A stretch of DNA of 64,000 nt from Salinicola avicenniae (GCF_023736115.1 NZ_JAKQZC010000002.1:558001-622000); one strand, 5' to 3'. Counted from the stretch's first letter, positions 18,044 to 26,961 are shown. Made by a program: numbers and translations. Notes: generated by a model from the sequence alone, not told the origin.

Positions 18044-18225
18044 CTTGAAGATAGGTAACGTCGAATACCCTGCACACCGCGCCCGGCGACACCCCGGGCA
18101 TCGGGTGACGAACAACGCGTCCCGCGAAGTGATTGCCAGTGATCAGGCAGTTCGATCGTTCACGTCGGAAGCGCCGCTTCACGACGCTGAACAGTAACGA
18201 TACGAAACCAGCAAGGAGAGCCATC

Positions 18226-19632
18226 ATGCGGATTACCATCTTTGGAACGGGCTATGTGGGCCTGGTAACGGGTACCTGTCTGGCCGATGCCGGCCACGAA
18301 GTCATGTGCATGGATGTCGACAGCAGCAAGATCGAAGGACTGAAGAACGGCATTGTCCCGATCTACGAGCCCGGCCTCGAGACGCTGGTCAAACAGAATG
18401 TCGCCGAAGAGCGCCTGCTGTTCACCACCGATCCGGCCGAAGCCGTCAGCTTCGGCACACTGCAGTTCATTGCCGTCGGCACACCGCCGGATGAAGACGG
18501 CAGTGCCGATCTCAAGTACGTGCTGAGCGTCGCCGACACGATCGCCGAGCACATGCAGGAGTACAAGCTGGTAATCGACAAGTCGACGGTGCCCGTCGGC
18601 ACGGCGGATCGCGTCAACGACGCCATCGCACGTCGCCTCGCGGCCCGCGACGTGGATATCGCTTTCGATGTCTGCTCGAACCCGGAGTTCCTCAAGGAAG
18701 GTTCTGCCGTCGAGGACTTCTCCCAGGGCGCCCGCATCATCATAGGCTGCGACTCGCCGCGGGTAGAACCGCTCATGCGCGAGTGTTACGCCCCGTACAA
18801 CCGGCGCCAGGAAAAGCTGATGTTCATGGACATCCGCAGCGCCGAGCTGACCAAATACGCCGCCAATGCCATGCTGGCGACCAAGATCAGCTTCATGAAC
18901 GAGGTCTCCAATCTGGCCGAACGCCTCGGCGCCGACGTCGAGAACGTCCGTCGCGGTATCGGCAGCGATCCGCGCATCGGCTACAGCTTCATCTATCCGG
19001 GCTGCGGCTACGGTGGCTCCTGCTTCCCGAAGGACGTCCAGGCGCTGGCGCGGACGGCCAGCACCGTCGACTACGAAGCCGAGCTTCTCAACGCCGTCGA
19101 AGCGGTGAACTACCGCCAGAAGACCAGTCTGTTCACCAAGCTCTCCCAGGCGCTCGATGGCGACCTCAAGGGCAAGACCATCGCGGTCTGGGGCCTGGCG
19201 TTCAAGCCCAATACCGACGATATGCGCGAAGCGCCGAGCCGCGAGCTGATGGAGTCGGTCTGGGCGGCCGGTGGCAAGGTACGTGCCTATGATCCGGAGG
19301 CCATGAAGGAGTGCCGACGTATCTACGGCGACCGCGACGACCTGGTGCTGACCCAGCGCCGCGACGACACCCTTGAAGGTGCCGACGCCCTGGTCATCTG
19401 CACCGAGTGGAAAGCCTTCCGTACGGTCGACTTCCGCCGCCTGCGCGAGCAGCTGACGACACCGGCGATCGTTGACGGCCGCAACCTCTTCAATCCGGAA
19501 AGCGTCCGCGCCGCCGGGCTGCTCTACTTCGCCGTGGGTCGCGCCGATTCACTGCACTTGCCGCAGTCGAATGTCTCAGCGCCAGCCGCGTCGGTCGAGC
19601 GCAGCGCACCTAGCGTGGCCTACACCCTCTGA
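18226..19632 (+). CDS. ugd: UDP-glucose 6-dehydrogenase
   Basis: This 468-residue enzyme oxidises UDP-glucose to UDP-glucuronate with two NAD. Features are the Rossmann motif [14 protein letters not shown] (residues 7-20), [11 protein letters not shown] near 125, [32 protein letters not shown], and the active site [10 protein letters not shown] with the catalytic Cys at about 266. These signatures are those of UDP-glucose dehydrogenases. GDP-mannose dehydrogenase (AlgD) has different NPEFLRES and GGSCLPKDV segments. The start at 18226 has an AAGGAG site. A 20-residue Ser/Ala-rich tail extends past the usual end. It leads an operon with alginate-type synthase genes and probably supplies their sugar nucleotide. 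Confidence 0.95.
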   Translation: MRITIFGTGYVGLVTGTCLADAGHEVMCMDVDSSKIEGLKNGIVPIYEPGLETLVKQNVAEERLLFTTDPAEAVSFGTLQFIAVGTPPDEDGSADLKYVLSVADTIAEHMQEYKLVIDKSTVPVGTADRVNDAIARRLAARDVDIAFDVCSNPEFLKEGSAVEDFSQGARIIIGCDSPRVEPLMRECYAPYNRRQEKLMFMDIRSAELTKYAANAMLATKISFMNEVSNLAERLGADVENVRRGIGSDPRIGYSFIYPGCGYGGSCFPKDVQALARTASTVDYEAELLNAVEAVNYRQKTSLFTKLSQALDGDLKGKTIAVWGLAFKPNTDDMREAPSRELMESVWAAGGKVRAYDPEAMKECRRIYGDRDDLVLTQRRDDTLEGADALVICTEWKAFRTVDFRRLREQLTTPAIVDGRNLFNPESVRAAGLLYFAVGRADSLHLPQSNVSAPAASVERSAPSVAYTL

Positions 19633-19679
19633 TGCACGCCGGTGGCCCTGCCGCCGGCATCCCGAACGATAGAGACCAA

Positions 19680-19704
19680 GCTGGTGGCGCCCTGCGCCAC
19701 CAGC
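19680..19704 (+). repeat. Perfect 11-bp stem-loop between ugd and the polymerase gene
   Basis: GCTGGTGGCGC (19680-19690) pairs perfectly with GCGCCACCAGC (19694-19704) around a CCT loop. No T run follows. It may protect or process the mRNA between ugd and the downstream genes. Confidence 0.8.
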
Positions 19705-19710
19705 CGGGAT

Positions 19711-19738
19711 CGTGCGTTCCTCGCTCTCTGAACGCACG
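19711..19738 (+). repeat. Second stem-loop between ugd and the polymerase gene
   Basis: CGTGCGTTC (19711-19719) pairs perfectly with GAACGCACG (19730-19738) around a 10-nt loop, six bases after the first stem-loop. No T run follows. Two such structures in a 149-bp gap suggest that ugd and the synthase genes are expressed at different levels. Confidence 0.8.
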
Positions 19739-19781
19739 CGCGCAAGGAACGCCTCAGAGGACATACGCCAAGGACATCCCG

Positions 19782-21746
19782 ATGAGCGAGATCAACTATA
19801 CAAGCGCCCGACCCAGTCGCGCCTCGACCGCCACCGAAATCACGGTGATGCTGTTGATCATGGCACTGGTCGTGCTGCTGGTGTCCCACCTACCGGGCGA
19901 TGTATTCCATCCCGGTTCCAAGAGTTTCATTCTGGCCGTCGGTCTGATCGGCGTCTGGCGATACTCCTGGTGGGCCGTCCAGGCCGTGCGTTCGGTCTGG
20001 TACAACCGCCGGATGTTTCCGCGGTTGCGCGCCGCCGCCGATCTGGCCGGAGCCCAGGAGACGCCGGATGCGCTCTATATCCTATGCACCTCGTTTCGCA
20101 TCGAGACCGAGGTCACCTTTGCCGTCTACGATGCGCTGATTCGCGACGCCGCCCGCTACGGCGTGCCGACCACGATCTTCGCCGCGATCGCCGATCGCAG
20201 CGACGTCGATATTATCGACCAGGTGATGGATGAACACGGCTGGCCGGACAATATCAGCATCCGCTACATGTTCCAGAAAGGAGACGGCAAGCGCTCGGCG
20301 ATGGCCGAAGTGCTGCGAGCGATCTCCCGCTGCATGCCGACATCGCGGTCGCTGCTGGTGAGCATGGATGGCGATATCCGTATCGAGCCCGGCACGCTCG
20401 AGCGCTCGCTCTCCTTCTTCCTCGCCCAGGAGGATCTGGGTGCGATCACCACCAACAATAACGCGGTCGTGATCGGCGACGACGCCACCAAGGAGTGGTA
20501 TGACCTGCGTTACGCGCAACGTCATCTGGTCATGAGCTCGACGTCGGTCTCCCAGCGCCTGCTCGTGCTGACCGGACGTTACAGCGCCTTCCGCGCCGAC
20601 CTGGCCACTCGCGACGACTTTATCGAACTGGTCGAGAACGACCACGTCGAGCACTGGCGTTTTGGCAACTTCAAGTTTCTGTCCGGCGACGACAAGTCGA
20701 CCTGGTACTGGCTGCTCAAGAATCGCTGGAAGATGCTCTATCTGCCCGATGTCTATGTCACCGGGTTCGAAGAGCTGCCCGAGCGGAATCGCTTCTTCAA
20801 GTCGACCCAGGACCTGATGCGCCGCTGGTTCGGCAACATGCTGCGCACCAACGGCCGCGCCATCGAGCTGGGCCCGAAGCCGATGGGCTGGTTCACCTGG
20901 TGGAGCCTGGTCGATCAGCGCCTGTCGATGTGGACCACCCTGATCGGCCCGACCATCGCCATTCTGCTGACTCTGTTCGTGCGGCCCTCGTTCATCTTCG
21001 CCTATCTGCTGTGGATCCTGATGACGCGCGGCGTGACCAGCCTCGTCCTGGCCGCCCAGCGCGGCCGCTGGAGCCCCCTATGGGTGCCGATGCTTTACTA
21101 CAACCAGCTGAGCGGCGCGATTCTGAAGACCTACGTCAGTTTCCGCTTCAACCGCCAGAAATGGTCGCGCCAGGGCATCTCCGCCGGCGAGCCGGACGAT
21201 CCCCGCGCCGTTCGCCGCCAGCGCCTCGGTGGCCACCTGATCCACGCTCTCTACTTCGGCGCACTGGTGTTCGTGCTCGCCGTGGCCGGTGGCGTGATGG
21301 CACCGGCTGACCGCCTCTCGGTCGCCGCCATGACCGGCGAAGAGCCGGCCAGCGCCGAGAACGCGCCGCACGGCGACAGTTATTGGCTCGCCCTGACGCT
21401 GACCGATACACCGCTGAATGGCGAGGTGCAGTTGCCGAGCGGCCGCTTCCATCTGGACGACAGCTTTCCCGAGCGCGTGGCCACGCTGGACCGCATTCGT
21501 GCCGACGGCTGGCGAGGCTTCGGCGACGCCGAGCAGCCAACGCGGCTGAGCGTGGACCCCGGCATGGCCGAGCGGATCAGCGCGGCCGGCGACACGCTGG
21601 CCAGCGCCGGACACCTGGCGTGCCAGTCGGACTCGCCCTGTGAGCTGCAGGTCGCCGACCACAAGATTCACCTGACCGAGCTTGAGCTATCGCTCGCGCA
21701 GGCCCCCCGCAAGGACGACGAGACGCTGGCCCAGAACGGCCGGTAA
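19782..21746 (+). CDS. Alg8-like polyuronate synthase (GT2 family) with C-terminal extension
   Basis: The 654-residue inner-membrane glycosyltransferase matches alginate polymerase Alg8 along its first 470 residues. Shared features are GSKSFILAVGLIGVWRYS (47-62 region), TSFRIETE, MDGD (195-198, the DxD site), LTGRYSAFRA, HWRFGNFKFLSGDDKSTW (292-308 region), QDLMRRW (343-349, the QxxRW equivalent) and YYNQLSGAILKTYVSFR. Membrane helices lie near 19-38, 47-66, 382-425 and 487-505. Alg8 of P. aeruginosa ends near residue 494. This protein adds about 150 residues after the last helix, with a Cys pair (CQSDSPC) near its end. Substrate is inferred as UDP-GlcA from the adjacent ugd. The start at 19782 has an AAGGA site. 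Confidence 0.88.
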   Translation: MSEINYTSARPSRASTATEITVMLLIMALVVLLVSHLPGDVFHPGSKSFILAVGLIGVWRYSWWAVQAVRSVWYNRRMFPRLRAAADLAGAQETPDALYILCTSFRIETEVTFAVYDALIRDAARYGVPTTIFAAIADRSDVDIIDQVMDEHGWPDNISIRYMFQKGDGKRSAMAEVLRAISRCMPTSRSLLVSMDGDIRIEPGTLERSLSFFLAQEDLGAITTNNNAVVIGDDATKEWYDLRYAQRHLVMSSTSVSQRLLVLTGRYSAFRADLATRDDFIELVENDHVEHWRFGNFKFLSGDDKSTWYWLLKNRWKMLYLPDVYVTGFEELPERNRFFKSTQDLMRRWFGNMLRTNGRAIELGPKPMGWFTWWSLVDQRLSMWTTLIGPTIAILLTLFVRPSFIFAYLLWILMTRGVTSLVLAAQRGRWSPLWVPMLYYNQLSGAILKTYVSFRFNRQKWSRQGISAGEPDDPRAVRRQRLGGHLIHALYFGALVFVLAVAGGVMAPADRLSVAAMTGEEPASAENAPHGDSYWLALTLTDTPLNGEVQLPSGRFHLDDSFPERVATLDRIRADGWRGFGDAEQPTRLSVDPGMAERISAAGDTLASAGHLACQSDSPCELQVADHKIHLTELELSLAQAPRKDDETLAQNGR

Positions 21747-21773
21747 GTCAGGGATATCCAAGGAGAACTTATC

Positions 21774-23225
21774 ATGTCGGATCAATTCAACGACGCCAGC
21801 AAGGATTCGGATCAACTGCGTCACGAGCGTCGCGACGAGCGCCGCCACGTCCGCGTCGAGATGCCCTTCAACGTCCGCCTGGGCGACGACCGGGTGGTCA
21901 AGGGGTACGACCTGTCGATGGGCGGCTTCTCCGCCTTCACCTCGCTGCATTTCGAACAGGACCGCGAGATTACCGTCGCACTGATGCTGACTGCCAGTGG
22001 TGTCGAGCTAAGCCTCTCCGCCAAGGCTCGCCCGCTGCGGGAACTCGGCGAAGCGAACCATCAGCGCATGGCGTTCGAATTCACCGAGCTCGATCCCAAC
22101 CAGCGCGAGATCCTGCGTCGCGTCATTCGCGCACAGATGAGCGGGCGTCACGTCAGCCTCGAGGGCTTGGTCGATCAGGAAGATCCGCAAACCCCGCGCA
22201 AACGCCAGGCCAACGTGGCAACCCCCGCGCGCCAACCCAAGCGCCGCGTGCCGGTATTCCGCTACACCGCGCTCCTGGTGGCCGCTGGCGTGCTGACCGC
22301 CGTGGTCGCCGCCACGATCTACCGCAATGTGTTCTTGATCGAGCCCAGCTTCGCCGCGGTGACGGCGCCGCGTACCGATATCCTGGCACCGGGCGCCGGG
22401 CAGCTGGAAAACCTGCAGCTCAACGCGGGCGATCAGGTCGAACGCGACCAGCCGCTGATCCAGGTCAATAACGCCGAGCTGCAGAACGATCTGCTGCTCG
22501 CGCAGGCCTCCTTCGACTACAACAACCGTCTGGTCGACAACCTGCAGGAAAGCCTCGATGAGGCCCGCGGCGGTGATGTCAGCGTCGCCACCTCCTCCAA
22601 CCCGGGCCAAGGCGACATGGGCTACGAAACGCTACCGCCCGAAATCGCGCAGACCCGCGTCGAGCAGTTCGAGACCGCTCGCGACTACGAGAGCTCGCGC
22701 ATCGATGCTTATCAGTCGCGGGTCTCTGCCAACACCATCTACAGCCCGTGCAACTGTGAAGTGGCCTGGGCGCTCAGCGCCGCCGGCGGTACCTACGTCA
22801 ACGAAGGCGACCGCGTCATGACGCTGGTCAGCACGCACGACAACGACGTGATGGTCGAGGCGCTGGTGCACATGGACGATATCGGCGACATCGAGAGCCA
22901 CCAGCAAGCCTACATTGCGCTGCCGAACGCCTCAGAACCGATCCCGGCGCGCGTCCGCAGCGTCGCCCTCGACGTCGAACGCCAGCCGCGTGCCGGCTTC
23001 CCGGACTGGGTGCGCCAGCAGCAGAACGTGGCCAGCGTCCTGCTGGTCCCGGAAGAGCCGCTGCCCGCCGGTGCCGTCGGCACGCCGGTCGACGTCCGCT
23101 TCACCGAAGCCCCGATGCTCGACACCGCCGCCGAATGGACCTATCAGGCCGGCCGCGCCGTGTTCCAGGGCGTTCAGTCGCTGTGGGGCGAAGCCACCGA
23201 GCGCCTGCAGAGTGCGATGAACTGA
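21774..23225 (+). CDS. Alg44-like c-di-GMP receptor and membrane-fusion protein
   Basis: The 483-residue protein has an N-terminal PilZ domain (about 15-125), one transmembrane helix (about 163-183) and a periplasmic HlyD/membrane-fusion region (190-483), the layout of alginate co-polymerase Alg44 (389 residues in P. aeruginosa). The c-di-GMP residues are intact: RRHVR (R23 and R27 of the RxxxR motif) and DLSMGG (D46, S48, G51). Periplasmic motifs are APGAGQLENLQLNAGDQVERDQPL (in parts) and SPCNCEVAWAL. It lies 27 bp after the Alg8-like gene with an AAGGAG site. The polymerase should therefore be switched on by c-di-GMP, by analogy with alginate synthesis. Confidence 0.9.
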   Translation: MSDQFNDASKDSDQLRHERRDERRHVRVEMPFNVRLGDDRVVKGYDLSMGGFSAFTSLHFEQDREITVALMLTASGVELSLSAKARPLRELGEANHQRMAFEFTELDPNQREILRRVIRAQMSGRHVSLEGLVDQEDPQTPRKRQANVATPARQPKRRVPVFRYTALLVAAGVLTAVVAATIYRNVFLIEPSFAAVTAPRTDILAPGAGQLENLQLNAGDQVERDQPLIQVNNAELQNDLLLAQASFDYNNRLVDNLQESLDEARGGDVSVATSSNPGQGDMGYETLPPEIAQTRVEQFETARDYESSRIDAYQSRVSANTIYSPCNCEVAWALSAAGGTYVNEGDRVMTLVSTHDNDVMVEALVHMDDIGDIESHQQAYIALPNASEPIPARVRSVALDVERQPRAGFPDWVRQQQNVASVLLVPEEPLPAGAVGTPVDVRFTEAPMLDTAAEWTYQAGRAVFQGVQSLWGEATERLQSAMN

Positions 23226-23311
23226 TCGGCAGTGCCGGGGCCGCTATTCGGCCCCGGCCTGGCCATTCCCGGCCCGATCCATCGACAAACGGCATTCGCA
23301 AGGAGACAAGC

Positions 23312-24235
23312 ATGACTGGATTCTCGCCGCACAACACGCTCGGCGCGACGCCGTCGCGCCACGCCGGCCGCCCCCGGCTCAAGGCCGGTGTCATCGCAAT
23401 GGCGCTGGCAGGGCTCGGTACGCTCTCGCCGTCCGTCCAAGCGTCGGACGATGACGCGCTGATGACACCGCAGCAGTCGGCCTGCTCGACCCGCTATACG
23501 CCGGTCTCGACGTTGCCGCTCGGTGCCGCCGCAGGCGACCTGGCCGCCTGGGCCAAGGACACGCTCGGCGCCCAGCGACGCTGGGGCGAGCAGAACCTGA
23601 GCATCCTCGGCACCGGCAACAGCGGCCTGGAAGGCCCTGCACTGCGTGTTCGCTACCCCGAAGGCAGCTCCTCGCCGAGCGACGCTGCCGAAGGTGGCGC
23701 CGGCTTCGTCGTGCCGACGCCGGCACTGCGTCAGACGGATCGTGCCTGCCTGCGCTATCGGGTGCGCTTCGAGTCCGGCTTTGACTTCGTCAAGGGCGGC
23801 AAGCTGCCGGGGCTCTACGGCGGTGACGGCCCGACCGGCGGCGACGAGGTCACCGGCGAGAACGGTTTCTCGATGCGCTTCATGTGGCGCAAAGAAGGAC
23901 AGGGCGAACTCTACGAGTATGTCGCCAACAAGGATGCCGACTACGGCGAATCGGTCGGTCGCGGCGCCTGGCACTTCACGCCCGGCCAATGGGTGACGAT
24001 AGAGCAGGAAATCGTACTGAACGATCCCGAAAGCGATGACGGCATCGCCCGGGTCTGGATCGATGGCCAGCCCATCCTCGAACAGCACGGCATCGTCTAT
24101 CGCACCACGGACCAGGTGCATATCGACGGCCTGATGTTCTCGACCTTCTTCGGCGGCCACGGCAGCGACTGGCGCACACCGCGCGATCAAACCGTCGATT
24201 TCGCCGACTTCATGCTGATGACGCCGCAGGCGTGA
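23312..24235 (+). CDS. Secreted polysaccharide lyase, PL14-like jelly-roll
   Basis: The 307-residue precursor has a signal peptide (cleavage near VQAS, residues 42-45) and a concanavalin-like jelly-roll domain. The stretch KGGKLPGLYGG (161-171), followed by GFSMRFMWRKEG and WVTIEQEIVLN, matches family PL14 polysaccharide lyases, which include viral and molluscan enzymes acting on alginate or glucuronan. It should work in the periplasm on polymer in transit or on mislocalised chains. The start at 23312 has an AAGGAG site; the frame remains open upstream without a supported start. Family assignment is by motif recognition and the substrate is inferred. Confidence 0.78.
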   Translation: MTGFSPHNTLGATPSRHAGRPRLKAGVIAMALAGLGTLSPSVQASDDDALMTPQQSACSTRYTPVSTLPLGAAAGDLAAWAKDTLGAQRRWGEQNLSILGTGNSGLEGPALRVRYPEGSSSPSDAAEGGAGFVVPTPALRQTDRACLRYRVRFESGFDFVKGGKLPGLYGGDGPTGGDEVTGENGFSMRFMWRKEGQGELYEYVANKDADYGESVGRGAWHFTPGQWVTIEQEIVLNDPESDDGIARVWIDGQPILEQHGIVYRTTDQVHIDGLMFSTFFGGHGSDWRTPRDQTVDFADFMLMTPQA

Positions 24236-24263
24236 TCGCCCACTCGACAGGGAGTCGACCTTC

Positions 24264-25502
24264 ATGAACCGGATGTCATTTTCGAACCCAAGACGTCTCG
24301 TCGCCCTATTGGCGGCAATGGCGCTGCTCGGGCTTTCCTTTTCTGCCAGTGCCATGACCTACGAGGCACGCCAGGAGCTGGATCTTTCGCGCTACACCGT
24401 GACCGATCCCGACGCGTCCTATTTCGACGTCGACGCACGCATGGCACTGCTGGCCCAGACCGACAACGACCTGCTGCAGTACAACCGGGATCAGTTGCAA
24501 CACGGTTTCAGCTGTCAGCAGGCGCTGCAGACCCCCGCCCTGGATAGCGTCATCCGTATCCCGGGCTACTATCCGCAGCCCCAAGCCTGGGAGCTCGCCT
24601 CCGAACCGCTGTTCGATTTCGAGGACACGATGTCGAACCTGGCTGGCGCCTACGTCGCCAGTGGCGATGACTACTACGCCGACTGCGTGGTCCGCTTTCT
24701 GGACAAGTGGGCGACCCAGGACGCGCTGAGCGACTTCTACTACTCCCGCCGCGACCCGCAAGCATGGTACTCGACCGAGTCAATGATGTTTGCGGCGGCC
24801 ATGGCCTACTCGATCGTCCGCCCCGCCATTGCCGACGAGCGCCCCGAGGCGATCACCCGCATCAATCACTGGCTCAACCAGCTCGCGCACCGGCACTCAT
24901 CGATCCGCGGCGGCGAAAACAGTTGCTGCAACAACCACTTCTACCGGCGTGCGCTCTACGCCAGCATGATCGGCGTGCTCACCGACGACGACGAGCTGTT
25001 CCAGTTCGGTGTCAGTGCTATCTACTCGGCGCTGAGCGACATGCTGCCCAATGGCGCCCTGCCCCGCGAAATGGCTCGCGGCCGCCGCGCCAGCCACTAC
25101 CAGAACTACGCCCTGCTCTACCTCGTCAACATCATGCAGGTCGCCTACCGACAGGGCTACGACCTGTTCGAGCTGGAGTACAACGGCCACACCATCAATG
25201 AGGGTGTGCAGTTCGCGCTGGATACCTTCGACGATCCGGCCGCGCTCGGTGATCTGGCCACGCATAACCAGTATCGCGGTTTCCTCGACGACGAGCAGTA
25301 CCTGGCGTGGATGGAGATCTACCTAGATCACCGCGACGACGCGCGCATTTCACGCTACGTGAGCCAGAAACGGCCGATCGACAACCGTAGCGCCGGCGGT
25401 TACGCCACGCTCTATTTCATGGATCCCGACGCGCAGGAACGCGCGCTGCCGGAGCCGAAACCCAGCGAAGATGGCGTGCCGCGCGAGCTCGCGGAGTATT
25501 AA
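24264..25502 (+). CDS. AlgL-like polyuronate lyase, PL5 family (first copy)
   Basis: The 412-residue precursor has a signal peptide ending at FSASA (residue 30). The alpha/alpha barrel keeps the AlgL catalytic pattern: NNHFY with NNH at 223-225, and RASHYQNYA with Arg275 and Tyr279. FGVSAIYSALSDMLPNGALPREM (in parts) matches the region before the active site. Two adjacent Cys (221-222) precede NNH. PL5 enzymes cut alginate, and the Stenotrophomonas member also cuts polyglucuronate. AlgL clears polymer stuck in the periplasm, and a similar job is likely here. It lies 28 bp after the PL14-like gene. Confidence 0.87.
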   Translation: MNRMSFSNPRRLVALLAAMALLGLSFSASAMTYEARQELDLSRYTVTDPDASYFDVDARMALLAQTDNDLLQYNRDQLQHGFSCQQALQTPALDSVIRIPGYYPQPQAWELASEPLFDFEDTMSNLAGAYVASGDDYYADCVVRFLDKWATQDALSDFYYSRRDPQAWYSTESMMFAAAMAYSIVRPAIADERPEAITRINHWLNQLAHRHSSIRGGENSCCNNHFYRRALYASMIGVLTDDDELFQFGVSAIYSALSDMLPNGALPREMARGRRASHYQNYALLYLVNIMQVAYRQGYDLFELEYNGHTINEGVQFALDTFDDPAALGDLATHNQYRGFLDDEQYLAWMEIYLDHRDDARISRYVSQKRPIDNRSAGGYATLYFMDPDAQERALPEPKPSEDGVPRELAEY

Positions 25503-25563
25503 GAAGGAGGGCTTCACCAAGCCGTACAGCGTCAGGCAGCTAGAAGAACGCAGGGAGAAACGC

Positions 25564-26961
25564 ATGTCAGGGAACGAAAAAACCAAACTACGATCGCGGC
25601 CGCGTCGCCCGGGTTTCGGCGGCGCACTGCGCAATCCGATTCGCAGGACGCTAGGCGCCCTTAGCACGGGGCCGGTCGCGCCACGGCGCGCCACGCGCCC
25701 GATACCGCCGCGAACCAAGGTCGGCCGCCTACGCACAATCGCGTCGCGCAAAAGCCTCTCACGCGACGGCATGGCGCCTCTGCTAAGCGCCATGTTGCTC
25801 GGGCTGGCGATGCCGGCGCACGCCATGACCTACGAACAGCGTCAGCAGTTGGACCTGTCATCGTATGTTGTTACCGCGCCCGACGCCTCCTACTTCGATG
25901 TGGAGGCCCGCATGGCGCTGCTCGACAAGACGGACAACGATATTCTGCTGAACCGTAGCGCCCAGCTGGCCCGCGGTCCCAGCTGCCGCCAGATGCTGGC
26001 CAAGCCGCCGCTGGACGGCGTCATTCGCATCCCGGGGTACTACCCGTCCCCGGAAGCCTGGGAATTGGCCTCGGTGCCGCTGTTCGAGTTCGAGGACGCC
26101 GTGACCAACCTGGCCGGTGCCTATGTGGCCAGCGGCGATGGCTATTACGCCGACTGCCTCGTCCGATTCCTGGATAAATGGGCGCGCCAGGATGCCATCG
26201 CCAGCTTCTACTACTCGCGTCACGATCCGCAGGCCTGGTATTCGACGGAGTCGCTGATCTTTGCCGCCGCCTTCGCCTACTCCATCGCGCGGCCGGCGGT
26301 TGACGATCGACCCCAGGCGATCGAGCGCATTGACCGCTGGCTCAACCGCCTGGCGTGGACCCACTCGTCGATCCGCGGCGGCAAGGGCGATTGCTGCAAC
26401 AACCACTTCTACCGTCGTGCGCTCTACGCCTCGATGATCGGTGTGCTGACAAAAGATGACGAGCTTTTCCAGTTCGGCGTCAGTGCCGTCTACTCGGCGC
26501 TGAGCGACATGACCCCAGAAGGCGCCTTTCCGCTGGAGATGGCTAGAGGCCGACGAGCAAGCCACTACCAGAACTATGCCCTGATCTATCTCGTCAACAT
26601 CATGCAGGTGGCCTATCGCCAGGGCTACGACCTGTTCGCGCTCGAGCGCCACGGTCACACCATCGACGACGCCGTGCAGTTCGTCCTCGATACTTTCGAG
26701 GATCCGGCGGCATTGGGCGACCTCGCCACACATGCCCAGTACCGCGGTTTCCTTGATGACGCCCAATACCTGGCATGGATGGAGATCTATCTACGCCACC
26801 GCGACGATCTGCGGCTGTCCGAGTACGTGCGTCCGCGGCGGCCACTCGACAATCGCAGTGCGGGTGGCTACGCCACCTTCTATTTCATGGACCCGGGCGC
26901 GCAACGCCGAGCCATTCCCGACGCCGAGCCGGACCGGCTCGCCGGTATCGAACGGCACTGA
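25564..26961 (+). CDS. AlgL-like polyuronate lyase, PL5 family (second copy, with Arg/Pro-rich N-terminal extension)
   Basis: The 465-residue protein is a tandem duplicate of the preceding lyase. From MTYE onwards the two align with almost no gaps and roughly three quarters of residues look identical, including NNHFYRRALYASMIGVLT and RASHYQNYAL. It differs at the N terminus, where about 69 residues rich in Arg and Pro come before a normal hydrophobic signal segment (MAPLLSAMLLGLAMPAHA). The ATG at 25564 has a GGGAGAAACGC site. The ATG at 25771 would give a normal-length signal peptide but has no ribosome site. Both copies keep the catalytic residues, so this is not a decayed gene. Confidence 0.86.
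   Translation: MSGNEKTKLRSRPRRPGFGGALRNPIRRTLGALSTGPVAPRRATRPIPPRTKVGRLRTIASRKSLSRDGMAPLLSAMLLGLAMPAHAMTYEQRQQLDLSSYVVTAPDASYFDVEARMALLDKTDNDILLNRSAQLARGPSCRQMLAKPPLDGVIRIPGYYPSPEAWELASVPLFEFEDAVTNLAGAYVASGDGYYADCLVRFLDKWARQDAIASFYYSRHDPQAWYSTESLIFAAAFAYSIARPAVDDRPQAIERIDRWLNRLAWTHSSIRGGKGDCCNNHFYRRALYASMIGVLTKDDELFQFGVSAVYSALSDMTPEGAFPLEMARGRRASHYQNYALIYLVNIMQVAYRQGYDLFALERHGHTIDDAVQFVLDTFEDPAALGDLATHAQYRGFLDDAQYLAWMEIYLRHRDDLRLSEYVRPRRPLDNRSAGGYATFYFMDPGAQRRAIPDAEPDRLAGIERH

Larger units (their letters stand above)
17393..18225. other. AT-rich intergenic region between the suf regulator and the polysaccharide locus
   Basis: This 833-bp gap holds no convincing gene. The middle part (about 17620-18020) is clearly richer in A and T than the surrounding DNA. 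It contains the suf operator (17430-17465), a small stem-loop followed by T residues (17780-17799), a short palindromic hairpin CTGAGG-TGAC-CCTCAG (17833-17848), a sigma-E-like promoter candidate (17865-17892) and a terminator-like stem-loop (18016-18043). Small open frames here (for example 17931-18197) cross these structures, resemble nothing and lack ribosome sites. Confidence 0.7.

Noticed and set aside
17931-18197. 88-codon open frame upstream of ugd
   Set aside because: It runs through the terminator-like stem-loop, has no ribosome site and resembles no family.
23174-24355. 393-codon open frame opposite the PL14-like gene
   Set aside because: It is a mirror of the real gene caused by GC-rich codon use; the plus-strand reading has signal peptide and family motifs.
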